Assembly: GCF_010669145.1 (NCBI RefSeq)
Contig: NZ_CP048635.1
Location: forward strand, 1,558,501 to 1,622,500
Direction: 5' to 3'
Source of the DNA: Rhizobium oryzihabitans
GTDB lineage: Bacteria; Pseudomonadota; Alphaproteobacteria; Rhizobiales; Rhizobiaceae
Length of the DNA stretch: 64,000 nucleotides
In this document: positions 9,664 to 18,775 of the stretch, piece by piece
Layout: every line of letters starts with the position of its first letter
How positions within the stretch are numbered: the stretch's first letter is position 1
Notes under the pieces: generated by a model
What the model was told of the DNA's origin: nothing
The model's input: only the letters and a program-made list of their open reading frames with translations
The model's database searches: none
Made by a program: the position numbers and the translations under genes

Positions 9664-10419
9664 TCAGGCCGCGAGCGTGGCGCCGCCGTCGACCACGATT
9701 TGCTGCATCGTCACATGGCCGGCCTGATCGGAGGCGAGGAACAGCACCGTATCGGCGATATCGTCCGGCCTTGCGATCTTGCCGAGCGGAATGCCGAGCT
9801 TGAACTGCTCGGGCAGGCCGGCGACCAACCGGTCCTTGCCGGCGGGATCGCTCAGCATACCCGCAAGCATAGGCGTATCGGTGGAACCGGGGGACACGAC
9901 GTTGCAGCGCACGCCATAGGGCGCGAGTTCAAGGGCGGCACAATGGCTGAGGCTGACCAGCGCTGCCTTGGAGGCGCAATAGGCCATCATGCCGATGCGC
10001 GGCACAACGGCGGCGTTGGAGCTGACATTGACGATTGCCCCACGCCGCTGCCGCTTGAAGACGCCGCTCCATTGCCGCAGCAGGTAGAAGGGGCCTGCGG
10101 CATTGACGTCCATGCAGGCTCTCCAGTCTTCCGGCGTCAGGCTCTCGCTGTCGCCGAGCCGCAATATGCCGGCGGCATTGACCAGAATGTCGAGCCCGCC
10201 CCACTCCTTCTCTATTGCCTTGCTGACCGCCTCCACCGCCGCTGCGTCGGTGATATCGAGCGTGATGTGGCGGAAGGTTGCATCCGTTGCATCGGCGATG
10301 AGGTCGAGGCCGATGACCTCGGCCCCTTCCTCGGTGAAACGCTCGGCGATGCGGCGACCGATGCCCTGCGCGGCGCCCGTCACCAGCACGCGCCGTTCGG
10401 TAAATCTTCTCTGCGTCAT
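9664..10419 (-). CDS. entA: 2,3-dihydro-2,3-dihydroxybenzoate dehydrogenase (EntA/VibA-like)
   Basis: 251-residue short-chain dehydrogenase with the NAD-binding motif TGAAQGIG near the N-terminus, an NAAG motif and the catalytic YCASK. It oxidises 2,3-dihydro-2,3-dihydroxybenzoate to 2,3-dihydroxybenzoate, the last step of DHB synthesis in the cytosol. The family is broad, but the position directly after an isochorismatase-ArCP gene (13 bases) makes the assignment strong. The gene order entC-entE-entB-entA is that of vibCEBA. Confidence 0.93.
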   Translation of the reverse strand: MTQRRFTERRVLVTGAAQGIGRRIAERFTEEGAEVIGLDLIADATDATFRHITLDITDAAAVEAVSKAIEKEWGGLDILVNAAGILRLGDSESLTPEDWRACMDVNAAGPFYLLRQWSGVFKRQRRGAIVNVSSNAAVVPRIGMMAYCASKAALVSLSHCAALELAPYGVRCNVVSPGSTDTPMLAGMLSDPAGKDRLVAGLPEQFKLGIPLGKIARPDDIADTVLFLASDQAGHVTMQQIVVDGGATLAA

Positions 10420-10432
10420 CTGGTCCGTCCGC

Positions 10433-11302
10433 TCAGGCTGCGAGCCGCTTTTCTTCGATCAGCGCCCACCAGGCGGAAAGTGTCGGCACACGGGCAAGCT
10501 CATCGAAGCCCACGGTGACGCCGCGTTCCTTCAGTTCTCCGGCAAGCTTCATCACCTGCAGCGAATCCAGGCCGTAGAAGATCAGGTTCTCATCGGGGTC
10601 GATGTCGCTGTCGTCCTCCACCAGTTGCAGGACACGGGCTTTCAGCCATTCGCAGAGATCGGTGGCTTCGCCCGAACCGGTAAGGCTTGCAGTATCGATC
10701 ACCACACCGCAGCGCGTCGCCACATATTGCAGCGCCATGCGGTGTTCGCCTTCCGAAAAATCGGCGACGCCGTCACCGATCATGAAGGGCTGAATATCCT
10801 TCATGAAGGCTTCCACAGCTGTCATCATGCAGCCGATATGGGCATAGACGCCGCCAACGATGATCTGGTCGCGGCCCCAGTCTTTCATGCGTTCTGCAAG
10901 ATCGGAGCGCTGGAAGGCGCTGTAGCGCCATTTGGTCAGCACGACGTCATCCGGCGTCGGCGCAAGCTTGTCCACGACCTTCTGCAACTCCGGATCGACG
11001 ACGGTAAGCCCCGGTCCCCACATGTCGTTCAGGAGCGCGCGGTCGCCGGGCGGTTGTTCATGCGGCTGGGCGGTATAGATGACCGGCACGCCGTGCTGAA
11101 CGGCCCATGCCTTCACCCTGGCGAGATTGTCAATGAGCGTGGTCATCAGCTTGCCGTCGGTCTCGTAGAACCGCAGGAAGTAACGCTGCATGTCGTGGAT
11201 CAGCAGCACGGCGCGCTTGGCGTCTGGCTGCCATTTGGTCTTGTTGGCCGGAAAGCTCGCAGCAACCGGCATCGGATAATCGGAAATTGTGGGGATCGTC
11301 AT
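10433..11302 (-). CDS. entB: Isochorismatase / aryl carrier protein (EntB/VibB-like)
   Basis: 289 residues from ATG 11302, which has GAGG seven bases upstream; an in-frame codon at 11332 would add ten residues unlike the family. The N-terminal isochorismatase domain carries LLIHDMQRYF and GVYAHIGC, closely matching E. coli EntB. The C-terminal aryl carrier domain has the attachment serine in YGLDSLQVM (Ser247). It converts isochorismate to dihydro-DHB plus pyruvate and then carries DHB, loaded by EntE, to the condensation enzymes. Confidence 0.95.
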   Translation of the reverse strand: MTIPTISDYPMPVAASFPANKTKWQPDAKRAVLLIHDMQRYFLRFYETDGKLMTTLIDNLARVKAWAVQHGVPVIYTAQPHEQPPGDRALLNDMWGPGLTVVDPELQKVVDKLAPTPDDVVLTKWRYSAFQRSDLAERMKDWGRDQIIVGGVYAHIGCMMTAVEAFMKDIQPFMIGDGVADFSEGEHRMALQYVATRCGVVIDTASLTGSGEATDLCEWLKARVLQLVEDDSDIDPDENLIFYGLDSLQVMKLAGELKERGVTVGFDELARVPTLSAWWALIEEKRLAA

Positions 11303-11396
11303 GTTGACCTCGATGGTTTGGCGCACCGGCATGGGCGACGCGCAATTTTCAAAATGGTTGAGGCGTGCGCTTGCCGCACGCCTTTAAGGTGCCGCC

Positions 11397-13016
11397 TTAC
11401 GCTGGGACGGGCGCTGCCAGCAGGTCGCGCAGCTTTTTCTTGTCGATCTTGCCGACGGCGGTAAGCGGCATGGTCTCGATGAAGCGCACCCGGTCCGGCA
11501 GCTTGTAATCGGCAACGCCGAGACCGGCGAGATGCTGGCGGATGGCCGGCGCCTTGAGCGCGGGATTGCGGGAGACGAGAAAAACGCAGCTTTTCTCACC
11601 GAGAAGCTCGTCCTGCATCGCCACCAGTGCGGCATGGGTCACATCCGGATGCCGCAGGATCAGGTTTTCTACCTCCTCCGACGCCACCTTTTCGCCGCCG
11701 CGATTGATCTGGTCCTTCACCCGGCCAACCACGCGCAGGTAACCTTCGGGCGTGCGCTGCACGACGTCGCCGGAATAATAAAAACCTTGGTTGTCGAAGA
11801 CGCGGGCGCTGTGCTCGGCCGCACGGTAGTACCCCCTGAACGTATAGGGGCCGCGCGTCGCCAGCATGCCGGCTTCGCCCTCGGGCACGTCGTTGCCGTC
11901 CTCGTCAACGATGCGGATCTCGTCATCCGGGCTGATCGGCCGCCCTTGCGTGGTGAAGACGATGTGGTCCGGATCACCTGCCCGGGTATAGTTCACCAGA
12001 CCTTCCGCCATGCCGAAGACCTGTTGCAGTGCGCAGCCCAGCACCTCCGGCACCTGGCGGGCGAGAGCTTCAGCGAAGCTTGCGCCGCCGACCTGCAGCA
12101 ACTTGAGGGATTTCAGCCGTTCGCGATGGGCGGGAGCCACCTGCAGCCACAGCGCCACCGCCGGCGGCACCAGCGGCACGATATCGACGCTGTGTTTTTC
12201 GATGAGGTCGAAGCAGGCAAGCGGCTCCGGATTGGCAGCCATGACGACCGCACCCCCGGCATGGAACACGCCGAGCGCGCCGGGCGAACTCATCGGGTAA
12301 TTATGCGCCACCGGAATGGCGCAGAGGAAACGGGTCTGCGGAGAGAGTTCGCAGATTTCCGCGCTGGCCCGGGCGCTGTAGCCATAGTCGTTATGCGTGC
12401 GGGGGATCAGTTTCGGCGTGCCCGTGCTGCCGCCGGAAAGCTGGAACAGCGCCACCTCATCGGCGGCGGAAGGAGCGTAAGTCGGTGGATTTTCGGCCGG
12501 GGCGGCCAGCCGCTGCTCCAGGCTGCGCTGCGGATCGGTTTCGCCGAGCAGCAGGGTCACGGCAAGCTTTGGAGAGACCGCCTTCAGCGCCTCCACAAAT
12601 GTGTCATCAGCAAAAAGCTCGTGGGAACGCGACCCGATCACCAGCTTCGGCGCGATCTGCTCCGCATAGGAGGTCATTTCCAGCCGGCGATGGCTGAAAA
12701 GCGCATTGACGGGGGCCGCGCCGATTTTGATGAGCGCGAAAAAGACGAGGTAGAACTCGGCGATGTTAGGCAATTGCACCAGTGCGGTGTCGCCCGTGCC
12801 GATGCCGGCGGCGGAGAGATGCCCGGCAAGATTGGAGGATTGCCGGTCGAGATCGGCATAGGTGAAGCGGCGTTCGCCGCAGATCAGCGCGGTCGCATCC
12901 GGCCGGCGTTCCACCTGCTGGGTGAGGATGTCGCTGAGCGGTCTGTCGATCCAGTAGCCGCGGTCGCGGTATCGGCGCGCCAGATCGTCGGGCCAGCGTT
13001 CAAATTCGATTGTCAT
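11397..13016 (-). CDS. entE: 2,3-dihydroxybenzoate-AMP ligase (EntE/VibE-like)
   Basis: 539-residue stand-alone adenylation enzyme of the aryl acid family. Core motifs: the P-loop LSGGSTGTPKLIPRTHNDY, FGMAEGLVNYT and the hinge/Lys region YLRVVGRVKDQINRGGEKV with the C-terminal Lys in AVGKIDKKKL. It activates DHB with ATP and loads it onto the aryl carrier proteins of EntB and probably the stand-alone ArCP. The start ATG is preceded by AGGGACAAACC. It lies 18 bases downstream of entC. Confidence 0.95.
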   Translation of the reverse strand: MTIEFERWPDDLARRYRDRGYWIDRPLSDILTQQVERRPDATALICGERRFTYADLDRQSSNLAGHLSAAGIGTGDTALVQLPNIAEFYLVFFALIKIGAAPVNALFSHRRLEMTSYAEQIAPKLVIGSRSHELFADDTFVEALKAVSPKLAVTLLLGETDPQRSLEQRLAAPAENPPTYAPSAADEVALFQLSGGSTGTPKLIPRTHNDYGYSARASAEICELSPQTRFLCAIPVAHNYPMSSPGALGVFHAGGAVVMAANPEPLACFDLIEKHSVDIVPLVPPAVALWLQVAPAHRERLKSLKLLQVGGASFAEALARQVPEVLGCALQQVFGMAEGLVNYTRAGDPDHIVFTTQGRPISPDDEIRIVDEDGNDVPEGEAGMLATRGPYTFRGYYRAAEHSARVFDNQGFYYSGDVVQRTPEGYLRVVGRVKDQINRGGEKVASEEVENLILRHPDVTHAALVAMQDELLGEKSCVFLVSRNPALKAPAIRQHLAGLGVADYKLPDRVRFIETMPLTAVGKIDKKKLRDLLAAPVPA

Positions 13017-13034
13017 GGTTTGTCCCTGGGAAAA

Positions 13035-14210
13035 TTAGGCAGAAAGACCGCAGGCGTTCAGCATGGTCTTGAGCTTGGTCTGCACCTCGGCCCATTCGGA
13101 TTCGGGCTCCGAGGCCTCAACGATGCCGGCGCCCGCAAAGAGCCGCACGGTTTCCCGCTGCACGGTGCCGCAACGGATTGTCACCACCCATTCGCCGTTA
13201 CCCTCGGCATCCGTCCAGCCGACCATGCCGGTGAACAGCCCGCGCTCGAAAGGCTCGACGAAGCGGATGAGACGATGGGCGCGCTCGGTGGGGAAACCGC
13301 AAACGGCCGGTGTCGGATGCAGCAGGCACGCCAGTTGCAGCGCGTTGGTCTGAGGATCGGCAAGACGACCCTCGATACACGTCGAAAGATGCCAGAGAGC
13401 GGCCGTGTTGATGAGGGAGGGCTTTTCGGGAACGTCGATTTCCGCGCAGCAGGGCGTAAGCAGCGAACGGATATCCTCGATCACCAGGCTATGCTCGTAA
13501 TGGTCCTTTTCCGATGCCGAAAGCCGGTCGGCATTGGCCTTGTCCGCCACCGGGTCAGCCATGCGTTTTGCCGAGCCCGCGAGCGGATTCGAGATGACTT
13601 TTTCACCCTGCTTGCGGATGAGGAGTTCGGGGCTGACGCCGATCAGATCGCCGCCATCGGGCAGCGGAATGCGGAACTGGTAACCCTCGCGGTTCTGTTT
13701 GGCGAGGCTGGCCAGCAATCTTTCGACATTGACCTCGGAGGCGAAGGTCAATTCGCGCATCACCGAAAGCACCGCCTTGCGGACATCGGAATGGCGGAAA
13801 TTGACGATGGCATGCTCGACGGCGCGCTTGAAACCGCTCTCGTCGGGCAGGCTGTTCTGGCCGACAAGCGCCGGCATGGCCGAATCAGTCGAGACCGGAG
13901 CGGTATCCTTCGAACTCCACTCATAGTTGTCCGGAATATAAAGGCATGAGGGTTCGCTGACGTCGAAAGGGATTGCGCCAATGGCGATGGGATTGTCCTG
14001 TCCCGCCCTGCGTGCCCGCTCGAAAGCGCCCTTTATTGCCTGCTGCAAAGGGCTTGCAACATCTTCGCCGCCCCGGGCGGGAAGCGTTATCTTTTCGCGA
14101 ATACCTTTGGCCCGCAATTGTCCGGTGCCGGAAGTAAACAGAAATTCTCTATCAAAATCAGTAATTTCGTCGGATTCGACGTCATTCGTCCTGAGTGCTC
14201 CCGTTTTCAT
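13035..14210 (-). CDS. entC: Isochorismate synthase (EntC/VibC-like)
   Basis: 391 residues of the chorismate-utilising enzyme family, with the conserved [16 protein letters not shown] region, [35 protein letters not shown] and the C-terminal RCGTVQ and [14 protein letters not shown] segments. It converts chorismate to isochorismate, committing it to DHB. It is the first gene of the minus-strand operon. The start has a strong AGGAGG ribosome site, and the divergent promoter region contains a TGA-N9-TCA iron box. Confidence 0.94.
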   Translation of the reverse strand: MKTGALRTNDVESDEITDFDREFLFTSGTGQLRAKGIREKITLPARGGEDVASPLQQAIKGAFERARRAGQDNPIAIGAIPFDVSEPSCLYIPDNYEWSSKDTAPVSTDSAMPALVGQNSLPDESGFKRAVEHAIVNFRHSDVRKAVLSVMRELTFASEVNVERLLASLAKQNREGYQFRIPLPDGGDLIGVSPELLIRKQGEKVISNPLAGSAKRMADPVADKANADRLSASEKDHYEHSLVIEDIRSLLTPCCAEIDVPEKPSLINTAALWHLSTCIEGRLADPQTNALQLACLLHPTPAVCGFPTERAHRLIRFVEPFERGLFTGMVGWTDAEGNGEWVVTIRCGTVQRETVRLFAGAGIVEASEPESEWAEVQTKLKTMLNACGLSA

Positions 14211-14250
14211 GGGATGCCTCCTGTGCGAGTGGTTGACGATGGCTTATACT

Positions 14251-14265
14251 TGATTATGATAATCA
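14251..14265. promoter_or_regulatory. RirA-type iron box (TGA-N9-TCA) in the divergent entC / NRPS promoter
   Basis: The 15 bases TGATTATGATAATCA fit the rhizobial iron-responsive operator TGA-N9-TCA and are themselves nearly palindromic. The overlapping 19 bases 14252-14270 also match the classical Fur box at 15 of 19 positions. The site lies in the 81-base gap between the entC start (14210) and the NRPS start (14292), so one repressor could control both directions. Confidence 0.7.
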
Positions 14266-14291
14266 TGTTTTGTCAATCGGTGCAAATTCAC

Positions 14292-17200
14292 ATGCTAAAT
14301 TTAACCCCCATGCAGGTTGCCCACTGGGTCGGCCGAGAGGCGGACGAGATACTCGGAAAAGTTACGCCGCATCTTTATCTCGAGTTCGAGGGCCAAGGGC
14401 TGGAGGCGGAAAGACTGGCTGTCGCGGTCGAGAAACTGTGCCGGCGTCATCCCATGCTCAGCCTCAGGATCGATGCGGAAGGGCACCAGACGGTGGACGC
14501 TGTCGGCCGGCCGCTCCGCCTCGATGTGGAGGATATGACTGTACTAGATACGGAGGCGCTTGCGCATCGTCTTGCCGCCAAACGTGAGGAGTGGAGCCAT
14601 CGCCGGGCCGATCTGCGCGTCGCCCCGCCGGCTGCGGTTTCGCTCAGCCTGCTGCCCGAGGGCCGCGCCCGGCTGCATGTGGATACCGATATGCTGGCGA
14701 TCGATCCGGCCAGCATGCGAATCGTGATGGAGGTCCTCGCCCGTTTTTATGAAGGCGGTGCAGATGAAGGCGAGCTTTCGGCTGAGTCGCCGCCGTCTTT
14801 TTTCAGCTGGGCGGAACGTCTTGCATCCGATCCGGAACTTAGGGCTCAGCGTGAAAGGGACCGGCTGTGGTGGCGGCAGCATATTGCCGATATTCCAGGG
14901 GCCCCGCCATTGCCGTTTTTGCCCGATGACGCATCACGCGCCGTTCACACCGATCGCTTTGCCGCGACACTTTCACCGGCGGAACGCAGCAGTCTGGAAC
15001 AGGTGGCGCGGCGCTGCTGCGTGACCACGTCGACCCTGTTGCTCGGTGTTTTTGCCCTGTCGCTCTCGCAGGCGACGGCTACGGAAAAATTTCGGCTTTC
15101 GGTGCCGGGCTTCTGGCGGGCGCCTTTGGTGGAAGGGGTCGACGGTATCGTCGGCGAATTCTCCAATGTGCTGGTTCTCGGCGTCGATATTCGGCCTGCG
15201 GAAAGCCTCGAAAGGCTGCTTGCGCGGCTGGTCGGGGATATGAACGGGCTATTGGCGCACCAGTCCTATCCCGGTGTCAGCGTCATGCGTGATCTTTCCC
15301 GCCTGCACGGCGGTTTGCAGACCTCGCCGGTGGTCTTTACCGCCGGGGTCGATCTTCCGGGCGGCGAACTGTTTTCAGAGCGTGTCGGGCGGGTGTTCGG
15401 CCCGATGATCCACACCGTCTCGCAAGGGCCGGGAGTTGCGCTGGATGCGCAGGTGGCAGCGCTCGATGGCGGGCTTTTGATCAACTGGGATGTGCGCCTT
15501 GATGCGCTGCCGGAAAGCTGGCTGCGAGCCCTGTTCGACACCTATGCCGCCCTTCTTCGCCGTCTGGCCGCCAGCCCCGATCTCGTTTCCGAAACCGTGG
15601 AGCGATTCGGCTTGCAAGCGCCGGAAGCGACCGCGCAGACAAAAGGAAAACCCATGGAACGGCCACTCTCAGCCTTGCAAAAGGCCTATCTGCTCGGTCG
15701 CGGCACCCACCTGCCGCTGAGCGGCGTGGCGATGCAGGAGTTCCGCGAGTATCGCGGCAATATCGATCCGGCATTGCTTCGCTCGCGCCTCACCGCAATG
15801 GTCGGGCGGCATGAAAGCCTGCGCACCCGCATCGATGAGCGGCGTCTGGTGCAGGTTGTCTCCGCAGAACCGGAAATCAACCTTGATATTGTTGATCTTT
15901 CGAACCTGTCCTTTGCCGAAGCCGAAGCGCGGATGGACACAGTGCGGCGGGATTTCTCGCATGCCCATTTCGATCTTGCGGCCTCTCCCTGGCAGGTCAC
16001 GGTGTTTCGTCTGCCGGAAATTGCGGCAGGCGATGGCGTGGCGGTCTTCTTGCGCTTCGACGCCCTCATTCTCGACGGGCGGGGAATAGCCAGCCTTGCG
16101 GCGGAACTCTTCGATGATGTCGTGCTGCCCGCATCAGCCGTCGCAACCACCGCCGCGCAGCAGGATATCGCAGCGGCCCGTGCCGAGGATGCGGCCTATT
16201 GGGCTGAAAAGCTTGAGGGCGCCGAAGTGCCCTCGCAACTGCCCTGGAAGGCTCCGCTCGAAACCATTGCCGTTTCGCGTTACAGCCGCCAGAGCCTGAC
16301 CGTGGAAAAACAACGCTTTACCGCCTTTTCACGGATCGGCGCGAAAGAGCGGCTGTTCAAGAATTCGGCGCTGACGGCGGTGATCCTCGATGTACTGTCG
16401 CTTTGGCTGAACGAAGGCGCACTCGTCGTCGGCATTCCCGTCGCCCCGCAGGTGGAAGGCGCCTTTGCCAATCGCTCGAGCTTCATCGCGGTCAAATGGG
16501 ATGCGGCCAAGGGCGATTTTGCGGAGCGGGCCGCAGCTTTGCAAACGGATGTGCTTGAGGGCCTCAACCATCTGGCTTTTTCGGGAATCGATCTTAATCG
16601 CATCCTTCTCAACGCCAATCCCGGTGGACTCGCTTTGCCTGTCGTCATCACCAACGGCCTATCCTGGCCCACGCTTTCGCAAAACTCAGCGCTGCGCTGG
16701 ACGGACGGGCTGACCCAGACACCGCAGGTGGCGCTGGATTTCCGTTTTTCGCAAAATCCGGCTGGCGATCTCGTCCTCGATATCGATTATGCGGAACAGG
16801 CGATCGATGGCGCAATGGTGGCGGATATTCTCGGTGCGATCGAACGCGCCATTGCCGCGATCATGGCCAGCGGGACGTTCTCGATGAATTCCCGTGAGAT
16901 CGTCGACCTGTCCCACTACCGGTTGAACGGCGACGAGGGGAACTTCGTCTGCCCGCCATTTCTAGAACGGATCGCCTCTCATCTTTTCGAAGGCGACCGA
17001 TCGCGCACGGCGCTCATCAATGGCAAACGGCGAATCTCCTATGGCGAACTCGGTCAGATGGTGGCCAGGGCGATGGCGGGCCTGAAGGCGCGGGGTGTCG
17101 GCCGCGGCGATGTCGTGGCGGTGTGCCTGCCGCGCAGTCCCGAGCACACGGCCGTCACGCTGGCCGCTGCCCTGACAGGCGCCATCTGGGTGCCGATCGA

Positions 17201-18731
17201 TGCGGGCTCGCCGGAAGACCGCCTGCGCCACCTGCTGACCAATTGCCGCCCGGCCATCATCGTTGCCCGTAGCGTTCCGCAAGGCTTTGACGCTATCGAT
17301 CCCGAGGAGCTTCTGGCAACGCCAGCCACGTCCGGTGTGCCCGTTGACGCGGCGGAACTGGTGGCACATTCGGCAAGCGAAGCGCCCGCTTATTACCTCT
17401 ACACCTCCGGCACGACAGGCAAACCGAAATGCGTCGTGCTCTCTAACAGGGCCACGGCCAATGTCATCGGCAGCACGCTTTCGGAATGGGCGGTGACGGA
17501 AAACGACGTCTTCATCTCGGTTACGCCTTTGCATCACGACATGTCTGTTTTCGATGTTTTCGGCGCGCTTGCCGCCGGTGCGACGCTGGTGCTGCCGGAA
17601 CCCGGCGAGGAAAAGGATGCGGTTCGCTGGAACGAACTGGTGGCCGAACATGGCGTGACGCTGTGGTGCTCGGTGCCGGCCATCCTTGAAATGCTCCTGT
17701 CCTGCCGCCGTGGCGATCAGCTCGATTCGCTCCGGCTCGTCGCGCAGGGCGGTGACTACATCAAGCCTTCCGTCATCGAGGAGATGCGCCGGCTGAAACC
17801 TGAACTTCGATTGATATCGCTGGGCGGGCCGACAGAAACGACCATCTGGAGCATCTGGCACGAGATTGTGGCAGCCGATACCACAGCGATACCCTATGGG
17901 CATCCTCTACCCGGCAATCGCTATTTCATCCTCAACGATCAGGGCGGCCATTGCCCGGCGGGCGTTGTCGGCCGCATCCACACAGTGGGCGTCAATGTGG
18001 CGATCGGCTATCTGGAAGATGGTGCCATTACCCAGACGGATTTCGTGACGGTCAGCGATACGGACGGAAATGCATTGCTGGCTTTCCGCACCGGAGACCG
18101 GGGCCGCTACCGGCCGGATGGCAAGATCATGTTCGCAAGCCGGGTCAACGGTTACGTCAAGGTGCGCGGAGTGCGGGTCTCGCTGCCGGATGTGGAAAAC
18201 GAACTTATCCGCCATCCCTCCATCCAGCGAGTGCTGGTGGTGGATTACGGCGCCGAGCAAAAGGGGGAAGCCGCTATCGGCGTGCTTTATGTTCCGATGC
18301 CCGGCCTTGAGCTTTCCGCCACAGATCTGCGCAATTTCGCCCGCAGGCATCTGCCGGAATCGCATGTGCCCGGCCGCTTTCTCAATGTCACCGATCTGCC
18401 GCTATCGGCCAATGGCAAGCCGGATCGCCGCCGCGCCCGTGAGTTGCTGACGGCAGCGGAACCTGCGAAGGCACCTGCAGCTGTGGCAGTCAAAGCCGCC
18501 GATCAGGGTGATCGCCGGGTGCTGGATATCTATCTTGGCGTGCTCGGCAAAAACCCGGCGAATGTGGACATGAACAGCGATCTGCTGGCGCTTGGCCTCT
18601 TGCCTTCGCATCTGAAAACCGTCTCGGCTGAAATCCGCAGCGCCTTCGGCGTCGAGCTTTCACCGCAACAGCTTTTGCGGTGCCGCAACGCCAAACAGGT
18701 CAGTTCGCTTTTACCCGCCTCGGCGGCATGA
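14292..18731 (+). CDS. NRPS with two cyclization domains and adenylation domain (Cy-Cy-A-degenerate carrier), N-terminal half of a VibF-like synthetase
   Basis: 1479 residues from ATG 14292 (MLNLTPMQ fits the start of a Cy domain; the ribosome site is weak, and in-frame ATG 14265 and GTG 14280 are alternatives). Two Cy domains carry the DxxxxD signature in place of HHxxxDG: DMLAID (133-138) and DALILD (590-595). The adenylation domain has LYTSGTTGKPK (about 1036-1046), GGPTETTIW, FRTGDRGRY and NGKPDRR. The last 70 residues resemble a carrier domain, but the core reads LGLLPSHL in place of GG(H/D)SL, with an extra residue. By analogy with VibF it should activate threonine and cyclise DHB-Thr to an oxazoline; substrate specificity was not resolved from the pocket. 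It is co-transcribed with the VibH-like gene. Confidence 0.9.
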   Translation: MLNLTPMQVAHWVGREADEILGKVTPHLYLEFEGQGLEAERLAVAVEKLCRRHPMLSLRIDAEGHQTVDAVGRPLRLDVEDMTVLDTEALAHRLAAKREEWSHRRADLRVAPPAAVSLSLLPEGRARLHVDTDMLAIDPASMRIVMEVLARFYEGGADEGELSAESPPSFFSWAERLASDPELRAQRERDRLWWRQHIADIPGAPPLPFLPDDASRAVHTDRFAATLSPAERSSLEQVARRCCVTTSTLLLGVFALSLSQATATEKFRLSVPGFWRAPLVEGVDGIVGEFSNVLVLGVDIRPAESLERLLARLVGDMNGLLAHQSYPGVSVMRDLSRLHGGLQTSPVVFTAGVDLPGGELFSERVGRVFGPMIHTVSQGPGVALDAQVAALDGGLLINWDVRLDALPESWLRALFDTYAALLRRLAASPDLVSETVERFGLQAPEATAQTKGKPMERPLSALQKAYLLGRGTHLPLSGVAMQEFREYRGNIDPALLRSRLTAMVGRHESLRTRIDERRLVQVVSAEPEINLDIVDLSNLSFAEAEARMDTVRRDFSHAHFDLAASPWQVTVFRLPEIAAGDGVAVFLRFDALILDGRGIASLAAELFDDVVLPASAVATTAAQQDIAAARAEDAAYWAEKLEGAEVPSQLPWKAPLETIAVSRYSRQSLTVEKQRFTAFSRIGAKERLFKNSALTAVILDVLSLWLNEGALVVGIPVAPQVEGAFANRSSFIAVKWDAAKGDFAERAAALQTDVLEGLNHLAFSGIDLNRILLNANPGGLALPVVITNGLSWPTLSQNSALRWTDGLTQTPQVALDFRFSQNPAGDLVLDIDYAEQAIDGAMVADILGAIERAIAAIMASGTFSMNSREIVDLSHYRLNGDEGNFVCPPFLERIASHLFEGDRSRTALINGKRRISYGELGQMVARAMAGLKARGVGRGDVVAVCLPRSPEHTAVTLAAALTGAIWVPIDAGSPEDRLRHLLTNCRPAIIVARSVPQGFDAIDPEELLATPATSGVPVDAAELVAHSASEAPAYYLYTSGTTGKPKCVVLSNRATANVIGSTLSEWAVTENDVFISVTPLHHDMSVFDVFGALAAGATLVLPEPGEEKDAVRWNELVAEHGVTLWCSVPAILEMLLSCRRGDQLDSLRLVAQGGDYIKPSVIEEMRRLKPELRLISLGGPTETTIWSIWHEIVAADTTAIPYGHPLPGNRYFILNDQGGHCPAGVVGRIHTVGVNVAIGYLEDGAITQTDFVTVSDTDGNALLAFRTGDRGRYRPDGKIMFASRVNGYVKVRGVRVSLPDVENELIRHPSIQRVLVVDYGAEQKGEAAIGVLYVPMPGLELSATDLRNFARRHLPESHVPGRFLNVTDLPLSANGKPDRRRARELLTAAEPAKAPAAVAVKAADQGDRRVLDIYLGVLGKNPANVDMNSDLLALGLLPSHLKTVSAEIRSAFGVELSPQQLLRCRNAKQVSSLLPASAA

Positions 18732-18775
18732 GGCCTCACGGCCAGAAATCACAGGAATAATCCAAGGAAAAACAG

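Noticed and set aside
14292..18731. Reading the adenylation specificity code
   Set aside because: I could anchor only the first positions (Asp then Met in HHDMSVFD) and could not place the other pocket residues reliably by eye; threonine is given only as inference from the VibF analogy.
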